Shown: positions 1 through 9,222, counted from the stretch's first letter. The stretch is DNA of 35,426 nt from Gilliamella sp. Pra-s52 (GCF_009795805.1 NZ_WTEY01000017.1:1-35426); one strand, 5' to 3'. Notes: generated from the letters alone by a model not told the origin. Program-made: numbers and translations.

Positions 1-776
1 AACTTAATTTAGGTCACTTAGTTAACCAAAACAAAGACGAGCGCGGTGAGGGATTTGAGCTACGCACTGATGATTGGGGAGCGATAAGGGCTGGTAAAGG
101 GCTGTATATCACTAGCGAAGAGCAAACACAGGCGGGCAATATACAACTGCAAATGGATAATGCGGTTAAAGAACTTTTACAAGCTAGCGAAATGGTTAAA
201 AGGCTTAACGAATTAGCCGAAGCAGCCAAAGCAGAACTGGCTGACTTACAAACCCAAAAACAACTATTTGAACAAAGCTTAAAAGAACTAAAACAATCAG
301 GAATACTGACTTACGCACCGGCTGGTATGGCTGACGTTACCCCAAGTTCAATCCAGCACACCGCAGGAGAAAACATCATCCAGACAGCACAAAACACGAT
401 TGATGTTAGTGCATTTAAACGCTTTATGGTAACTGCGGGCAATATGATAAGTCTATTTGCCAACAAAATGGGCATAAAGCTATTTGCCTCGCAGGGCAAT
501 GTTGAGATACAGGCACAAAATGATGAAATACAATTAAGTTCAAAACAGAATATGACAATTACCAGTACCGACAGTGAAGTGATTATATCGGCCAAGAAAA
601 AACTCATATTGGCGTGTGATGATGTTGCTATTGTGATAGAAAATGGCGGTATAAAAATGCTAGCACCGGGTGATGTTCAGATTGAATCTGCTAGCTTTCG
701 CATATTAGGACCTTCAAATTATCAAATACCAGAAGTTGAATTACCAAAAGGCAGCGAATGCTCGGAGACAATATAG
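1..776 (+). CDS. vgrG: VgrG, T6SS spike protein (C-terminal part, 5' end outside window)
   Basis: This is the C-terminal end of a VgrG spike protein, which trimerises into the gp27/gp5-like puncturing tip of the T6SS tail tube. The frame is already open at base 3 and reads through NLGHLVNQN and an ELRTDDWGAIRAGKGLYIT-type segment, the classic VgrG lead-in to the DUF2345 region. The rest is DUF2345-like: a coiled stretch (about residues 60-95 of the visible part) and then repetitive beta-helix sequence rich in alternating polar and hydrophobic residues (for example QGNVEIQAQNDEI and GGIKMLAPGDVQIESASF). The gp27/gp5 part lies upstream of the window. An in-frame ATG at 153 exists, but homology upstream shows it is internal. 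The stop at 774-776 overlaps the next gene. The downstream adaptor, effector and PAAR genes make this a vgrG island, and this VgrG probably carries the effector encoded at 1692. Confidence 0.93.
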   Translation, partial: LNLGHLVNQNKDERGEGFELRTDDWGAIRAGKGLYITSEEQTQAGNIQLQMDNAVKELLQASEMVKRLNELAEAAKAELADLQTQKQLFEQSLKELKQSGILTYAPAGMADVTPSSIQHTAGENIIQTAQNTIDVSAFKRFMVTAGNMISLFANKMGIKLFASQGNVEIQAQNDEIQLSSKQNMTITSTDSEVIISAKKKLILACDDVAIVIENGGIKMLAPGDVQIESASFRILGPSNYQIPEVELPKGSECSETI

Positions 777-1690
777 TGAATACATTACAAGAACAGCTAA
801 ATAGTGAAGAAAACAAAAAATACTATCGTTATTTATTAATTGATATGCTTGGTGTAACCAGTGAATTAAGCGAACTTTATCCACAACAGTTAAAACAACT
901 TTTACCGCTAAAAGATATTGCGGTGGTTAAGCGTCCTGAGTTATTGCATGAATTAACGTCTTGTCCTCATTTAGTTTGTATTGGTCACCCTAATCAAGAT
1001 GTCAATGCAGATCTATTATTTTCCTCAATAGTTCAAGTTGGCGAAGATTTTTTAACCACCAAACCGTATGTTTGTGGTTGGCTTGTAGCACAACAAGCGA
1101 TTGATGAAATTGCAGAATGGTTACCTAAAATAGGTTTAATATTGGGTGAAATGTGTTCAATGCGGTTTGTACCCTTTTATGAACCGTTTAGAATGCAACT
1201 TTTACAAGATAGCCATCTAACCGATCCAAATTGGATAAATGTATTTTTCCCAACAAACTTAACTTACTATTATATTGATATACAACAAAAATTAAGAGTA
1301 ATCAAACCAAATAAAGATAATCAGTTACTACCATCAAGTTTGCCACCTAAAATGCGTTTTTTTCAGAATGAATCTAACAATTTATTTAGGCTATATGTTA
1401 ATTGGTATGACATCAAAGAAGAAATTAATCAAAACGTTAGTGAAAATGATTTAATAATATTAATAGAGCATTACTATACTGCAAGCTTACTTGGCTTAAC
1501 AGACATTAAAGACAGAACGATCTATGTATTTTATTCCATGCAGTATGGTGATCTACAACAACATGAAGAAATCAGAGCCATTATTGACGATGTGGTTTTG
1601 CAGTCGCCAGGAATATTATCAGAGCGATTTTTAGCCATCAATTCAACATTCCAAGCATTATTGAAAAATAACAAGAATAAGGAAAAATGA
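758..1690 (+). CDS. DUF4123 domain T6SS effector adaptor/chaperone
   Basis: A 310-residue DUF4123-type protein (Tap/TEC class), the cytoplasmic adaptor that loads a specific effector onto its VgrG. The evidence is position, directly between vgrG and a large effector, together with the pattern YRYLLIDMLG near residue 24, a CxxLVCIGHP-like strand, and MRFVPFYEPFRMQLL near residue 130, which matches the family's RFYDPRVL-like motif. No signal peptide or membrane segment is seen. The start is ambiguous. ATG 758 overlaps vgrG by 19 bases and has a weak AAAGG upstream. An in-frame GTG at 776 shares its G with the vgrG stop (TAGTG) and has a better GGAG at 763-766. Either way translation is coupled to vgrG. 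DUF4123 proteins are normally specific for the adjacent effector, so it should serve the 1559-residue protein. Confidence 0.82.
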   Translation: MLGDNIVNTLQEQLNSEENKKYYRYLLIDMLGVTSELSELYPQQLKQLLPLKDIAVVKRPELLHELTSCPHLVCIGHPNQDVNADLLFSSIVQVGEDFLTTKPYVCGWLVAQQAIDEIAEWLPKIGLILGEMCSMRFVPFYEPFRMQLLQDSHLTDPNWINVFFPTNLTYYYIDIQQKLRVIKPNKDNQLLPSSLPPKMRFFQNESNNLFRLYVNWYDIKEEINQNVSENDLIILIEHYYTASLLGLTDIKDRTIYVFYSMQYGDLQQHEEIRAIIDDVVLQSPGILSERFLAINSTFQALLKNNKNKEK

Positions 1691-1691
1691 A

Positions 1692-4600
1692 ATGGATACT
1701 AGTAACAAAGACAGAAAAAACAATAATTCTGAATTCAAAGACGACAGCATTGAAACAAATCAAGAGCCGCCTAAAATTACTCCTGAGCTAATTAATGAAG
1801 CCGCAGAAAATATGAAATTGAGCAATGGTAAATGTGGTGCTTGCGAGCGATTGGGTTTTCCACTTTTTTTAGTTCGAAAAAGTATTGTGCCTAAAAATTT
1901 TAAAGGTATCAAATGGGATCAAGGCATGTTAGCGCTAGGCGATCGAGAACCTACAGAAACGCTAAAGCATTTTAAATATGCCTACCGAACGTTAAGAGAA
2001 GGGTACGTCTATATTTTGCTACAAAAGAATAAATCAGTTAAAGATTGGGAGGGAACGGATCTTAATCTATTAAAAGTGAAAGCTTTTGTAGTCACTCATT
2101 CAGGTGCTTTTCGGTTGAGAGAGTTAAGAGATATCAAAGGATCAAGACCCAAAGAACTACCATCATCTTGCGTTACGGAGGGGCATCAGTTTAAAGCGAA
2201 ATTTATTACATTAGATAATAAAATTTATGATAAAGCGTGGATAGCCTATAGCCCTTGTCGTTGGGATAAAGACGTCATTGAATTTTATCGTAAAAACGAA
2301 GAGAAACGAGATGAACGTTTTACCGTTGTTGATTTAACCAAGACTAATCCTACAGAGATGGCTGTTTCAAAAGGGCAAAGAAGTTTTTCGTTTAATGATT
2401 TTATCCGTAAAGCCGGTGATAATCAGGCAAAAACGTCGCATCAATCCAAAGCTAGTGAAACAAATGGCACAGAACAAAACGGTGATGATACCAAAGTAAC
2501 TTCCATAAAACGTTATCTAGTTGAAATAGAATGTAGTAATAAAGAGGTGCTTGATTATTTTGATGAAGAACAACAAAAAGATTATCGAGCTAAATTAACA
2601 AAAGAATCTACTTCATTAAACACCCCCATTGACAAAGCGATAGGCAAAGGAGTTTTTTATACTAAAGACGTCGATTTAAACAAAATCATAAGCAGTAGCA
2701 CATCAGATGTACTTCATTATTTTAAACATCTTTTTTGTACTGCTAGCCATTTTAACTCGCTAAAAAAGGAAGCTGGTGGGCTGAATGAAAGTTTTAAAAA
2801 GACGATAAAGGGTTACCAAGGTGAAGCACGAGCAAATTCAAATTACCAAACTGATGAAATTGGCGTAATATTGATTGAAGACAATTTAGGTTTAGCTGAA
2901 GAGCTATCGGTACAACGAAGACAGTTATTAGCACCAGTAATTAATGGGCTTGCTGGCCGAAGCCAAGAGCAAGCGATTGCGATTCAAAAAAGGCTAAGGA
3001 AAAATTTGGGAAAAACCACCAAAGATATTATTCTTGAAGAATTAACACAGCTAGGTGGTGATATTGATCCAGATATTATTAAATCATTTTATGAAGAAAA
3101 TATTTTAGATCTTCGGTATAACCAGCAGTATAAAGCGGTGTATGAAAATCTTAAAGTATTGGACTTTGCATTACCAACGCAACAATGGTTAATTAACAAA
3201 TATCTAAATAAAATCCCAGCAATTATGGCTAATTTAGTCGGTAAAAGGACAAAAGCCATTGAAGATTATTTTACTAAACAACAAAACCATGCATCAGGGC
3301 ACCCCTTTCTTTACTTTAAACCCGAAACCAGCTATGCGCGCAACCAATATAATAGTATTGAAAATTATAAAGATATACTAAAACTCAATAACCAAATAGA
3401 AGATGCATCAGATTGTATTTTATTTGCCTTTTATCAACCAAATGGTTCTTATAATAAAGATTTAAAAAGATATGCCGAACAAGAGGCAAAGTTAGTGCTA
3501 AAAACTGAGCTTTATAAAGGGGATAATGGTCAGGACTTATTGGATAAAATTTTTGTATTAGATGTGGTGGGTGATACTGAATTTGCGATCGAAAATAAAT
3601 TTACAATACCTATACCAGCATATAAAGCATTTTTAAATAAAGTTGCTTGTTTTTTTTATTTTAGATTTATCAGCGAGATCAGTATAAGTGGTGCTCAAGT
3701 AGATGATGCTCCCCCACTAGGTGATTATGAAGTTATTAATATCTCAGATAAGCAAAAAAAAGACATTTTAGCTATTTATCAAACTGAGAAAAAATTACGC
3801 ACAATAGAGGGTTATGATGTTGTGGTTGTCAAATATCCCAATGCTAAAGACAAAGTTTCCGAATGGAAAAGGGATAAAAACTGGGATGATAAAGAATCAG
3901 AGCGTCTTAATAACGAATCAATAGTCAAATATAAAGCGTTAGATAAAACCCTTTACCAAAATTTATTAACCTATGTTGAACAAGTATCAGAAGATTATTT
4001 TACATATTTATTATGGTTATTTGGTGAGCAAAACACCGTTCCTTTTTGGTTAACCGAATGTGATCCCGATACCTCTGACCAGCATATTCTAGTGCTATCA
4101 AGTTTGCTGATTATTTTAGATAATGATTCTGTCGGCAACTTTTATTTAGATAAGCAAGACAAGCTATGGTCAATGCTGATAAACAATGAAAACAGTATTT
4201 ATCATTATTTAATCGAGGGCTATGAAGGTGCTTATTCACTGTTTAATGTTGCATCAGGAAATATACCGGAAGCCGATAAGCAGTTAACGCAAGATGTTAA
4301 AAAGATTTTAGCTAATCGCAGTAAAGGAATAACAAAAGGAAACACCAAAGTCAATAATCCTTTGTCGGGTGCTAAAAAGAATATCAAAAGAATCAAACAA
4401 ATCTTGAATTTAAAGCTTAACGGTAATGTAACAGTCGGGGCTTATATAAAAGAAGAACTGATCAAATTATCAATGAGTAATATCGCCAAAATCCTTTCTA
4501 ATAATAATACTTATAACCTTAATGTCGCTGTGGTTGATACTCACTTGATTAAAGCAATGAATATGTTTACAACGGCAACTCATAAACAATATAAAGTAAA

Positions 4601-6371
4601 AGTGCCAGTATCCAATCTACAAAAATTTTTAGATAATCTTGGTAGTTCATCACAGGTTGTGTATGCTCAAAGTAATAATGGCAACCTAATAACCACCGAT
4701 GGTGCTCGTATCCGCGGGAACTATTCGTCAACGCAAGAAAGATTTAAACTTAAAAAACGAGACATAGCTAAGGCAAAAAAAACATATGTTGAATTAGATA
4801 TGTTACTGACATTTAGCAATGAAGGTGAACGGGTAATGTTTGAAAAATCAATGAACACTAGTCGAGGTAATGCTAATGTAGATAAATTCAAAGATGCCCA
4901 CCTAGTTGATTATGAACAACTAAACACAGCTAAATATAATGCAGAAAAAAAATGGCGTACAGCAGTGTATGATACGTCAGTATCTAGCGCTATGAATGTC
5001 TTTACACTTGCTTATCAATACCTACAAATTAATGGTTTGAAAACTAATTTGAATACATTAACGGATTCCGCATTTATCGACAAAGTTTCAAGAGCATTAT
5101 TAAGAACGTATCTTGATATCGCTTTAACTGCATCTTATGCCATTCTTGATGGCATAAAACTAAAAGCACTGTTTGGCGAGCGCGACAAAACACTTACAGA
5201 TTTACTTGGTAAAATTGGTAAAGCTGGCAAAGTATTAGGTTATGCGGCTAAATCCATTGCCATAATCGACAGTTTTGGGGATCTATGTCGCTCAATGAAT
5301 GCCGTAACCCGTGGTGATCCCGGTGCAGTAGGATTTATGATAAGCTCAACCATTGGGTTTGCTGCAGCTGGGCTAAGCATTGCATTGGGCATTGCCGCCC
5401 CGTGGGTAATCGTGCTGTTTTTAGCACCATTTGTGATCAACTTTCTATTTGGTACTTATGACGACGGCAGTAACTGGGACGAAATGGACAAATGGATCAA
5501 CCGCTCAATTTTTGGTAAATTTGCTCGCAATGACTTGTATCCGCCTTATCCCATTAGCGATACGGGTAACTATTTATCCGAACAGGATTTTTACCTTGCT
5601 TCGCGCAAAGGATTTTGTCGAACCGCACATTACGAGGTTGAAATTCGTGAACTGATCGATGAAGGTAAAAAAAATAAAGATAAAGATAAAGCACCACCCT
5701 ATAAAGTTAATGGCATAAATGGCATAGTCTGGGGATCCGATGATCAAAGCGAAGTGATTGATATCATAAACACCCCCCAAAACGCTCTACCGTACAAGTT
5801 ACATTTAGTGATGCAGTTACCCGATTTTGTCGAAGATAAAGCAACATTTGAAGGCGAGATCACCATCCGCCATCGCGGTGAGCAATTCGATACTATTTTG
5901 CAGGTTAGTCATGGCAAGAAGCAATTAACTGTTCAGCCGATTCAATGTAACACCAAATGTTTTAAACTAGTGAATGAAAATATGGTCAGGAATGAAGAAG
6001 TAGAAATTTATAGATATTTGAAAGCTGACCCTGATAAACCGAATCAAGCATTAGAAACTTGGTACAAAATGCAACAAACAATTGATATTGCGGTAAAAAC
6101 AGATCCTTATGAAGAAGATGAAAAGGACAACAACACCACCCAAACCAATACCGATGCAATGTCGTCACCTAATATTGGTCTATTTGGAATTAACCAATTA
6201 TTAGGTCGAGTAAATGGTGAGTTTGAAGTGATTTGCGCAATTCAATATTGGCCGGAAGGAAAAACTGACAGCGATGGTAATGCGGTCTTTCCTTATATGC
6301 TCTCTTATCAGTATCAAGTTATTCACTGGGTCGAATCGTTGGTAAACGACATCACCACCGCAATAAAATAA
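1692..6371 (+). CDS. VasX-like / BTH_I2691-family T6SS effector, probable pore-former
   Basis: A 1559-residue T6SS effector. The N-terminus resembles the VasX N-terminal region shared by BTH_I2691-type effectors: a Cys pair (C48, C51) in CGACERLGFPLFLVRK, then YAYRTLREGYVYILL (about 97-110), and SPCRW near 190. The middle (about 250-1130) is long, mostly alpha-helical by composition and unassigned. A strongly hydrophobic hairpin spans about residues 1214-1253 (GFMISSTIGFAAAGLSIALG, then PWVIVLFLAPFVINFLF), as in colicin-like pore-forming VasX. About 300 soluble residues follow. An AAGG at 1679-1682 precedes the ATG with good spacing, and the gene begins 2 nt after the adaptor stop. The last 65 codons (6174-6371) are repeated three more times downstream. 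A role in depolarising the target inner membrane is inferred from family and hairpin; the C-terminal 300 residues could hold another activity. Confidence 0.85.
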   Translation: MDTSNKDRKNNNSEFKDDSIETNQEPPKITPELINEAAENMKLSNGKCGACERLGFPLFLVRKSIVPKNFKGIKWDQGMLALGDREPTETLKHFKYAYRTLREGYVYILLQKNKSVKDWEGTDLNLLKVKAFVVTHSGAFRLRELRDIKGSRPKELPSSCVTEGHQFKAKFITLDNKIYDKAWIAYSPCRWDKDVIEFYRKNEEKRDERFTVVDLTKTNPTEMAVSKGQRSFSFNDFIRKAGDNQAKTSHQSKASETNGTEQNGDDTKVTSIKRYLVEIECSNKEVLDYFDEEQQKDYRAKLTKESTSLNTPIDKAIGKGVFYTKDVDLNKIISSSTSDVLHYFKHLFCTASHFNSLKKEAGGLNESFKKTIKGYQGEARANSNYQTDEIGVILIEDNLGLAEELSVQRRQLLAPVINGLAGRSQEQAIAIQKRLRKNLGKTTKDIILEELTQLGGDIDPDIIKSFYEENILDLRYNQQYKAVYENLKVLDFALPTQQWLINKYLNKIPAIMANLVGKRTKAIEDYFTKQQNHASGHPFLYFKPETSYARNQYNSIENYKDILKLNNQIEDASDCILFAFYQPNGSYNKDLKRYAEQEAKLVLKTELYKGDNGQDLLDKIFVLDVVGDTEFAIENKFTIPIPAYKAFLNKVACFFYFRFISEISISGAQVDDAPPLGDYEVINISDKQKKDILAIYQTEKKLRTIEGYDVVVVKYPNAKDKVSEWKRDKNWDDKESERLNNESIVKYKALDKTLYQNLLTYVEQVSEDYFTYLLWLFGEQNTVPFWLTECDPDTSDQHILVLSSLLIILDNDSVGNFYLDKQDKLWSMLINNENSIYHYLIEGYEGAYSLFNVASGNIPEADKQLTQDVKKILANRSKGITKGNTKVNNPLSGAKKNIKRIKQILNLKLNGNVTVGAYIKEELIKLSMSNIAKILSNNNTYNLNVAVVDTHLIKAMNMFTTATHKQYKVKVPVSNLQKFLDNLGSSSQVVYAQSNNGNLITTDGARIRGNYSSTQERFKLKKRDIAKAKKTYVELDMLLTFSNEGERVMFEKSMNTSRGNANVDKFKDAHLVDYEQLNTAKYNAEKKWRTAVYDTSVSSAMNVFTLAYQYLQINGLKTNLNTLTDSAFIDKVSRALLRTYLDIALTASYAILDGIKLKALFGERDKTLTDLLGKIGKAGKVLGYAAKSIAIIDSFGDLCRSMNAVTRGDPGAVGFMISSTIGFAAAGLSIALGIAAPWVIVLFLAPFVINFLFGTYDDGSNWDEMDKWINRSIFGKFARNDLYPPYPISDTGNYLSEQDFYLASRKGFCRTAHYEVEIRELIDEGKKNKDKDKAPPYKVNGINGIVWGSDDQSEVIDIINTPQNALPYKLHLVMQLPDFVEDKATFEGEITIRHRGEQFDTILQVSHGKKQLTVQPIQCNTKCFKLVNENMVRNEEVEIYRYLKADPDKPNQALETWYKMQQTIDIAVKTDPYEEDEKDNNTTQTNTDAMSSPNIGLFGINQLLGRVNGEFEVICAIQYWPEGKTDSDGNAVFPYMLSYQYQVIHWVESLVNDITTAIK

Positions 6372-6393
6372 TTTTAATTAACAGGTAATCATA

Positions 6394-7059
6394 ATGAAAA
6401 GACAATTGACAATCAACTCACTGCTATTAGGCCCACTACTGTTGTTACCCTTACTTACCAGTTGTGATTTTAATGACTATAAAACCCGTATACAAGAAGA
6501 AAATGATTATAATAATCCAACGGGGAATAAAGCGGTTTGTCTTCGGGTGGGCAAGATTTATCAGAATATGTACCCCTATACAATTCATTACCTTGAAGGT
6601 GAAATAGATCCAAAAGATCCCTATGATAAAATCGACGCTAATAACGAACTTAACTTAAAACTCTCTCTTTATGCCAAAGAGGGATTATTTACCGAAGAGC
6701 TAGTTGGTCACGATGGCGACAAGCCGCTCTACCGCTATAACTTTACTGATGAAGGGCGTAAATATCTTGATAAAAAATGGTGGGGAGGAACGAATTTCTG
6801 TTTTGGCAAAGTGGTGGTTGAAAAAATAGATAAGGTAGATGATCAAATGCAAGGGATAAGAATGGTGATTTTTTATTACCATATGGAAAACGTCCCAAAC
6901 TGGATAAAAAATAAGGATATTTATAGTCTATATAAAGGTTATGGTGGTTTAGAGAAAGCCGTATTGGGGGGGAGTCCTAGGGGTGCACATTATTACGGTA
7001 TTAAGTCTGATGGTAGCCTAAGTTTTATGAGCGGTCAGAGTGGCGGGTATGTTTTATAA
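6394..7059 (+). CDS. Probable T6SS immunity lipoprotein, copy 1
   Basis: A 221-residue lipoprotein encoded 22 nt after the effector stop, the usual place of an immunity gene. A Lys/Arg start, a Leu-rich core and the lipobox LLTSC put the lipidated Cys at residue 24. Asp follows at +2, the E. coli-type signal for staying in the inner membrane. The mature part has two Cys (C49, C136) that could form a disulfide, and the ordered pattern PLYRYNFTDEGRKYL, GTNFCFGK and MENVPNW. Copy-specific residues are DANNEL at 81-86, GKVVVEKIDKVDD at 138-150, and a C-terminal segment with GGSPRGAHYYGIKSDG. It is the copy physically coupled to the full effector and so the likely cognate immunity protein. I do not recognise a named family; function is inferred from linkage and cell location. 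Confidence 0.8.
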   Translation: MKRQLTINSLLLGPLLLLPLLTSCDFNDYKTRIQEENDYNNPTGNKAVCLRVGKIYQNMYPYTIHYLEGEIDPKDPYDKIDANNELNLKLSLYAKEGLFTEELVGHDGDKPLYRYNFTDEGRKYLDKKWWGGTNFCFGKVVVEKIDKVDDQMQGIRMVIFYYHMENVPNWIKNKDIYSLYKGYGGLEKAVLGGSPRGAHYYGIKSDGSLSFMSGQSGGYVL

Positions 7060-7115
7060 TCATAAATCATGGTGTTATTGCTAACAAGTTGATTTTTTTG
7101 TAGGCAAAATAAGTA

Positions 7116-7313
7116 ATGGGTTTATTTGTAATAAGTCAATTATTAGGCCGAGTAAATGGTGAGTTTGAAGTGATTTGCACAATTCAATATTGGCCGGAAG
7201 GAAAAACCGACAGCGATGGTAATGCGGTCTTTCCTTATATGCTCTCTTATCAGTATCAAGTTATTCACTGGGTCGAATCGTTGGTAAACGACATCACCAC
7301 CGCAATAAAATAA
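7116..7313 (+). pseudogene. Orphan effector C-terminal tail, unit 2
   Basis: A 65-codon open frame whose residues from QLLGRVNGEFEVIC to the end equal the last ~58 residues of the effector, apart from one change (CTIQYW instead of CAIQYW). It lacks every upstream effector domain. The first codons (MGLFVIS) come from sequence matching the array's right flank at 9948 rather than from the effector (IGLFGIN). No good ribosome-binding site precedes the ATG; only GTAGGC about 12 nt upstream. It is best read as a duplicated remnant. It lies 22 nt upstream of the copy 2 lipoprotein, so it may simply form that gene's leader, but expression as a small protein cannot be excluded. Confidence 0.8.
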
Positions 7314-7335
7314 TTTTAATTAACAGGTAATCATA

Positions 7336-8001
7336 ATGAAAAAACAATGGACAATCAACTCACTGCTATTAGGCCCACTACTGTTGTTACCCTTACTTAC
7401 CAGTTGTGATTTTAATGACTATAAAACCCGTATACAAGAAGAAAATGATTATAATAATCCAACGGGGAATAAAGCGGTTTGTCTTCGGGTGGGCAAGATT
7501 TATCAGAATATGTACCCCTATACAATTCATTACCTTGAAGGTGAAATAGATCCAAAAGATCCCTATGACAAAATTAAGCAAAATAAAAGACTTAACTTAA
7601 AACTCTCTCTTTATGCCAAAGAGGGATTATTTACCGAAGAGCTAGTTGGTCACGATGGCGACAAGCCACTCTACCGTTATAATTTAACCGATGAAGGGCG
7701 TAAATATCTTGATAAAAAATGGTGGGGGGGAACGAATTTCTGTTTTGGCAAAGTGTTGGTTGAAAAAATAGATAAGGTAGATGATCAAATGCAAGGGATA
7801 AGAATGGTGTTTTTTTATTACCATATGGAAAACGTCCCAAACTGGATAAAAAATAAGGATATTTATAGTTTATATAAAGGTTATGGTGGTTTAGAGGAGG
7901 CCGTATTGGGGGAAAGTACTATGGGCGCACATTATTACGGTATTAAGTCTGATGGTAGCCTAAGTTTTATGAGCGGTCAGAGTGGCGGATATGTTTTATA
8001 A
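7336..8001 (+). CDS. Probable T6SS immunity lipoprotein, copy 2
   Basis: A 221-residue paralogue of the lipoprotein at 6394, with the same signal peptide and lipobox (LLTSC, Cys24, Asp at +2). It differs from copy 1 by W at residue 5, KQNKRL replacing DANNEL at 81-86, L replacing V in the FGKVLVEK stretch near 141, and EEAVLGESTMGAHYY near 188-200. The remainder of the C-terminal segment (GIKSDGSLSFMSGQSGGYVL) equals copy 1, so copies 1 and 2 are sisters. The upstream AACAGGTAATCATA context is identical to copy 1, which suggests equal translation initiation. It is probably an extra or altered-specificity immunity protein; whether it protects against the local effector or against variants from other strains cannot be told from sequence. 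Confidence 0.78.
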   Translation: MKKQWTINSLLLGPLLLLPLLTSCDFNDYKTRIQEENDYNNPTGNKAVCLRVGKIYQNMYPYTIHYLEGEIDPKDPYDKIKQNKRLNLKLSLYAKEGLFTEELVGHDGDKPLYRYNLTDEGRKYLDKKWWGGTNFCFGKVLVEKIDKVDDQMQGIRMVFFYYHMENVPNWIKNKDIYSLYKGYGGLEEAVLGESTMGAHYYGIKSDGSLSFMSGQSGGYVL

Positions 8002-8057
8002 TCATAAATCATGGTGTTATTGCTAACAAGTTGATTTTTTTGTAGGCAAAATAAGTA

Positions 8058-8255
8058 ATGGGTTTATTTGTAATAAGTCAATTATTAGGCCGAGTAAATG
8101 GTGAGTTTGAAGTGATTTGCGCAATTCAATATTGGCCGGAAGGAAAAACCGACAGCGATGGTAATGCGGTCTTTCCTTATATGCTCTCTTATCAGTATCA
8201 AGTTATTCACTGGGTCGAATCGTTGGTAAACGACATCACCACCGCAATAAAATAA
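8058..8255 (+). pseudogene. Orphan effector C-terminal tail, unit 3
   Basis: Second orphan copy of the effector's final ~58 codons, again starting with the flank-derived MGLFVIS. From QLLGRVNG onward the protein is identical to the parental effector tail, including CAIQYW. No Shine-Dalgarno is evident. Near-perfect conservation of the reading frame in a fragment with no visible start signal implies recent duplication, gene conversion, or selection. It sits immediately before the copy 3 lipoprotein. Confidence 0.8.
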
Positions 8256-8277
8256 TTTTAATTAACAGGTAATCATA

Positions 8278-8946
8278 ATGAAAAAACAATGGACAATCAA
8301 CTCACTGCTATTAGGCCCACTACTGTTGTTACCCTTACTTACCAGCTGTGATTTTAATGACTATAAAACCCGTATACAAGAAGAAAATGATTATAATAAC
8401 CCAACGGGGAATAAAGCGGTTTGTCTTCGGGTGGGCAAGATTTATCAGAATATGTACCCCTATACAATTCATTACCTTGAAGGTGAAATAGATCCAAAAG
8501 ATCCTTATGATAAAATCGACGCTAATAACGAACTTAACTTAAAACTCTCTCTTTATGCCAAAGAGGGATTATTTACTGAAGAGTTAGTTGGTCACGATGG
8601 CGACAAGCCACTCTACCGCTATAATTTAACTGATGAAGGGCGTAAATATCTTGATAAAGAATGGTGGGGAGGAACAAATTTCTGTTTTGGTCGAATTGTG
8701 GTTGATAAAATTGATGGGGTTGATAATCAGTTGCAAGGAATGCGTATGGTTTATTTTTATTACCATATGGAAAACGTCCCAAACTGGATAAAAAATAAGG
8801 ATATTTATAGCTTGTATCCTGGTTATGGTGGTTTAGAAGCTGCGGTATTAGGCGATAGACCCGCTCCAGGAACTCATTACTACAGCATTCAATATGATGA
8901 TAGTTTAAAACTAACAGCGGGTACTAGTGGTCACTATGTTTTATAA
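8278..8946 (+). CDS. Probable T6SS immunity lipoprotein, copy 3 (mosaic)
   Basis: A 222-residue paralogue with Cys24 and Asp25 as in the other copies. Its first ~127 residues follow copy 1, including DANNEL at 81-86 with identical codons. From about residue 128 (DKEWWGG, then GRIVVDKIDGVDNQLQG) to the C-terminus (GDRPAPGTHYYSIQYDDSLK, ending SGHYVL) it follows copy 4. A private PGYGG replaces KGYGG near 181. The extra codon relative to copies 1 and 2 lies in the GDRPAPG segment. This is a clear recombinant between a copy 1-like and a copy 4-like parent. Both mature Cys are kept. Role inferred as immunity protein; the C-terminal half is the part most likely to set specificity. Confidence 0.78.
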   Translation: MKKQWTINSLLLGPLLLLPLLTSCDFNDYKTRIQEENDYNNPTGNKAVCLRVGKIYQNMYPYTIHYLEGEIDPKDPYDKIDANNELNLKLSLYAKEGLFTEELVGHDGDKPLYRYNLTDEGRKYLDKEWWGGTNFCFGRIVVDKIDGVDNQLQGMRMVYFYYHMENVPNWIKNKDIYSLYPGYGGLEAAVLGDRPAPGTHYYSIQYDDSLKLTAGTSGHYVL

Positions 8947-9002
8947 TCATAAATCATGGTGTTATTGGTAACAAGTTGATTTTTTTGTAGGCAAAATAAG
9001 CA

Positions 9003-9200
9003 ATGGGTTTATTTGTGATAAGTCAATTATTAGGTCGAGTAAATGGTGAGTTTGAAGTGATTTGCGCAATTCAATATTGGCCGGAAGGAAAAACTGACAG
9101 CGATGGTAATGCGGTCTTTCCTTATATGCTCTCTTATCAGTATCAAGTTATTCACTGGGTCGAATCGTTGGTAAACGATATCACCACCGCAATAAAATAA
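9003..9200 (+). pseudogene. Orphan effector C-terminal tail, unit 4
   Basis: Third orphan copy of the effector tail, 65 codons, with protein identical to unit 3 (MGLFVIS and then the parental tail). At the DNA level it has GTGATAAGT and AGGTCGAG where units 2 and 3 have GTAATAAGT and AGGCCGAG. GTGATAAGT is exactly the sequence at the truncated fifth unit (9948), consistent with this unit being closest to the original right end of the array. No ribosome-binding site of note. Confidence 0.8.
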
Positions 9201-9222
9201 TTTTAATTAACAGGTAACCATA

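Noticed and set aside
14-607. Minus-strand frames across the vgrG fragment
   Set aside because: The plus-strand frame matches VgrG/DUF2345 throughout; the antisense frames have no recognisable features.
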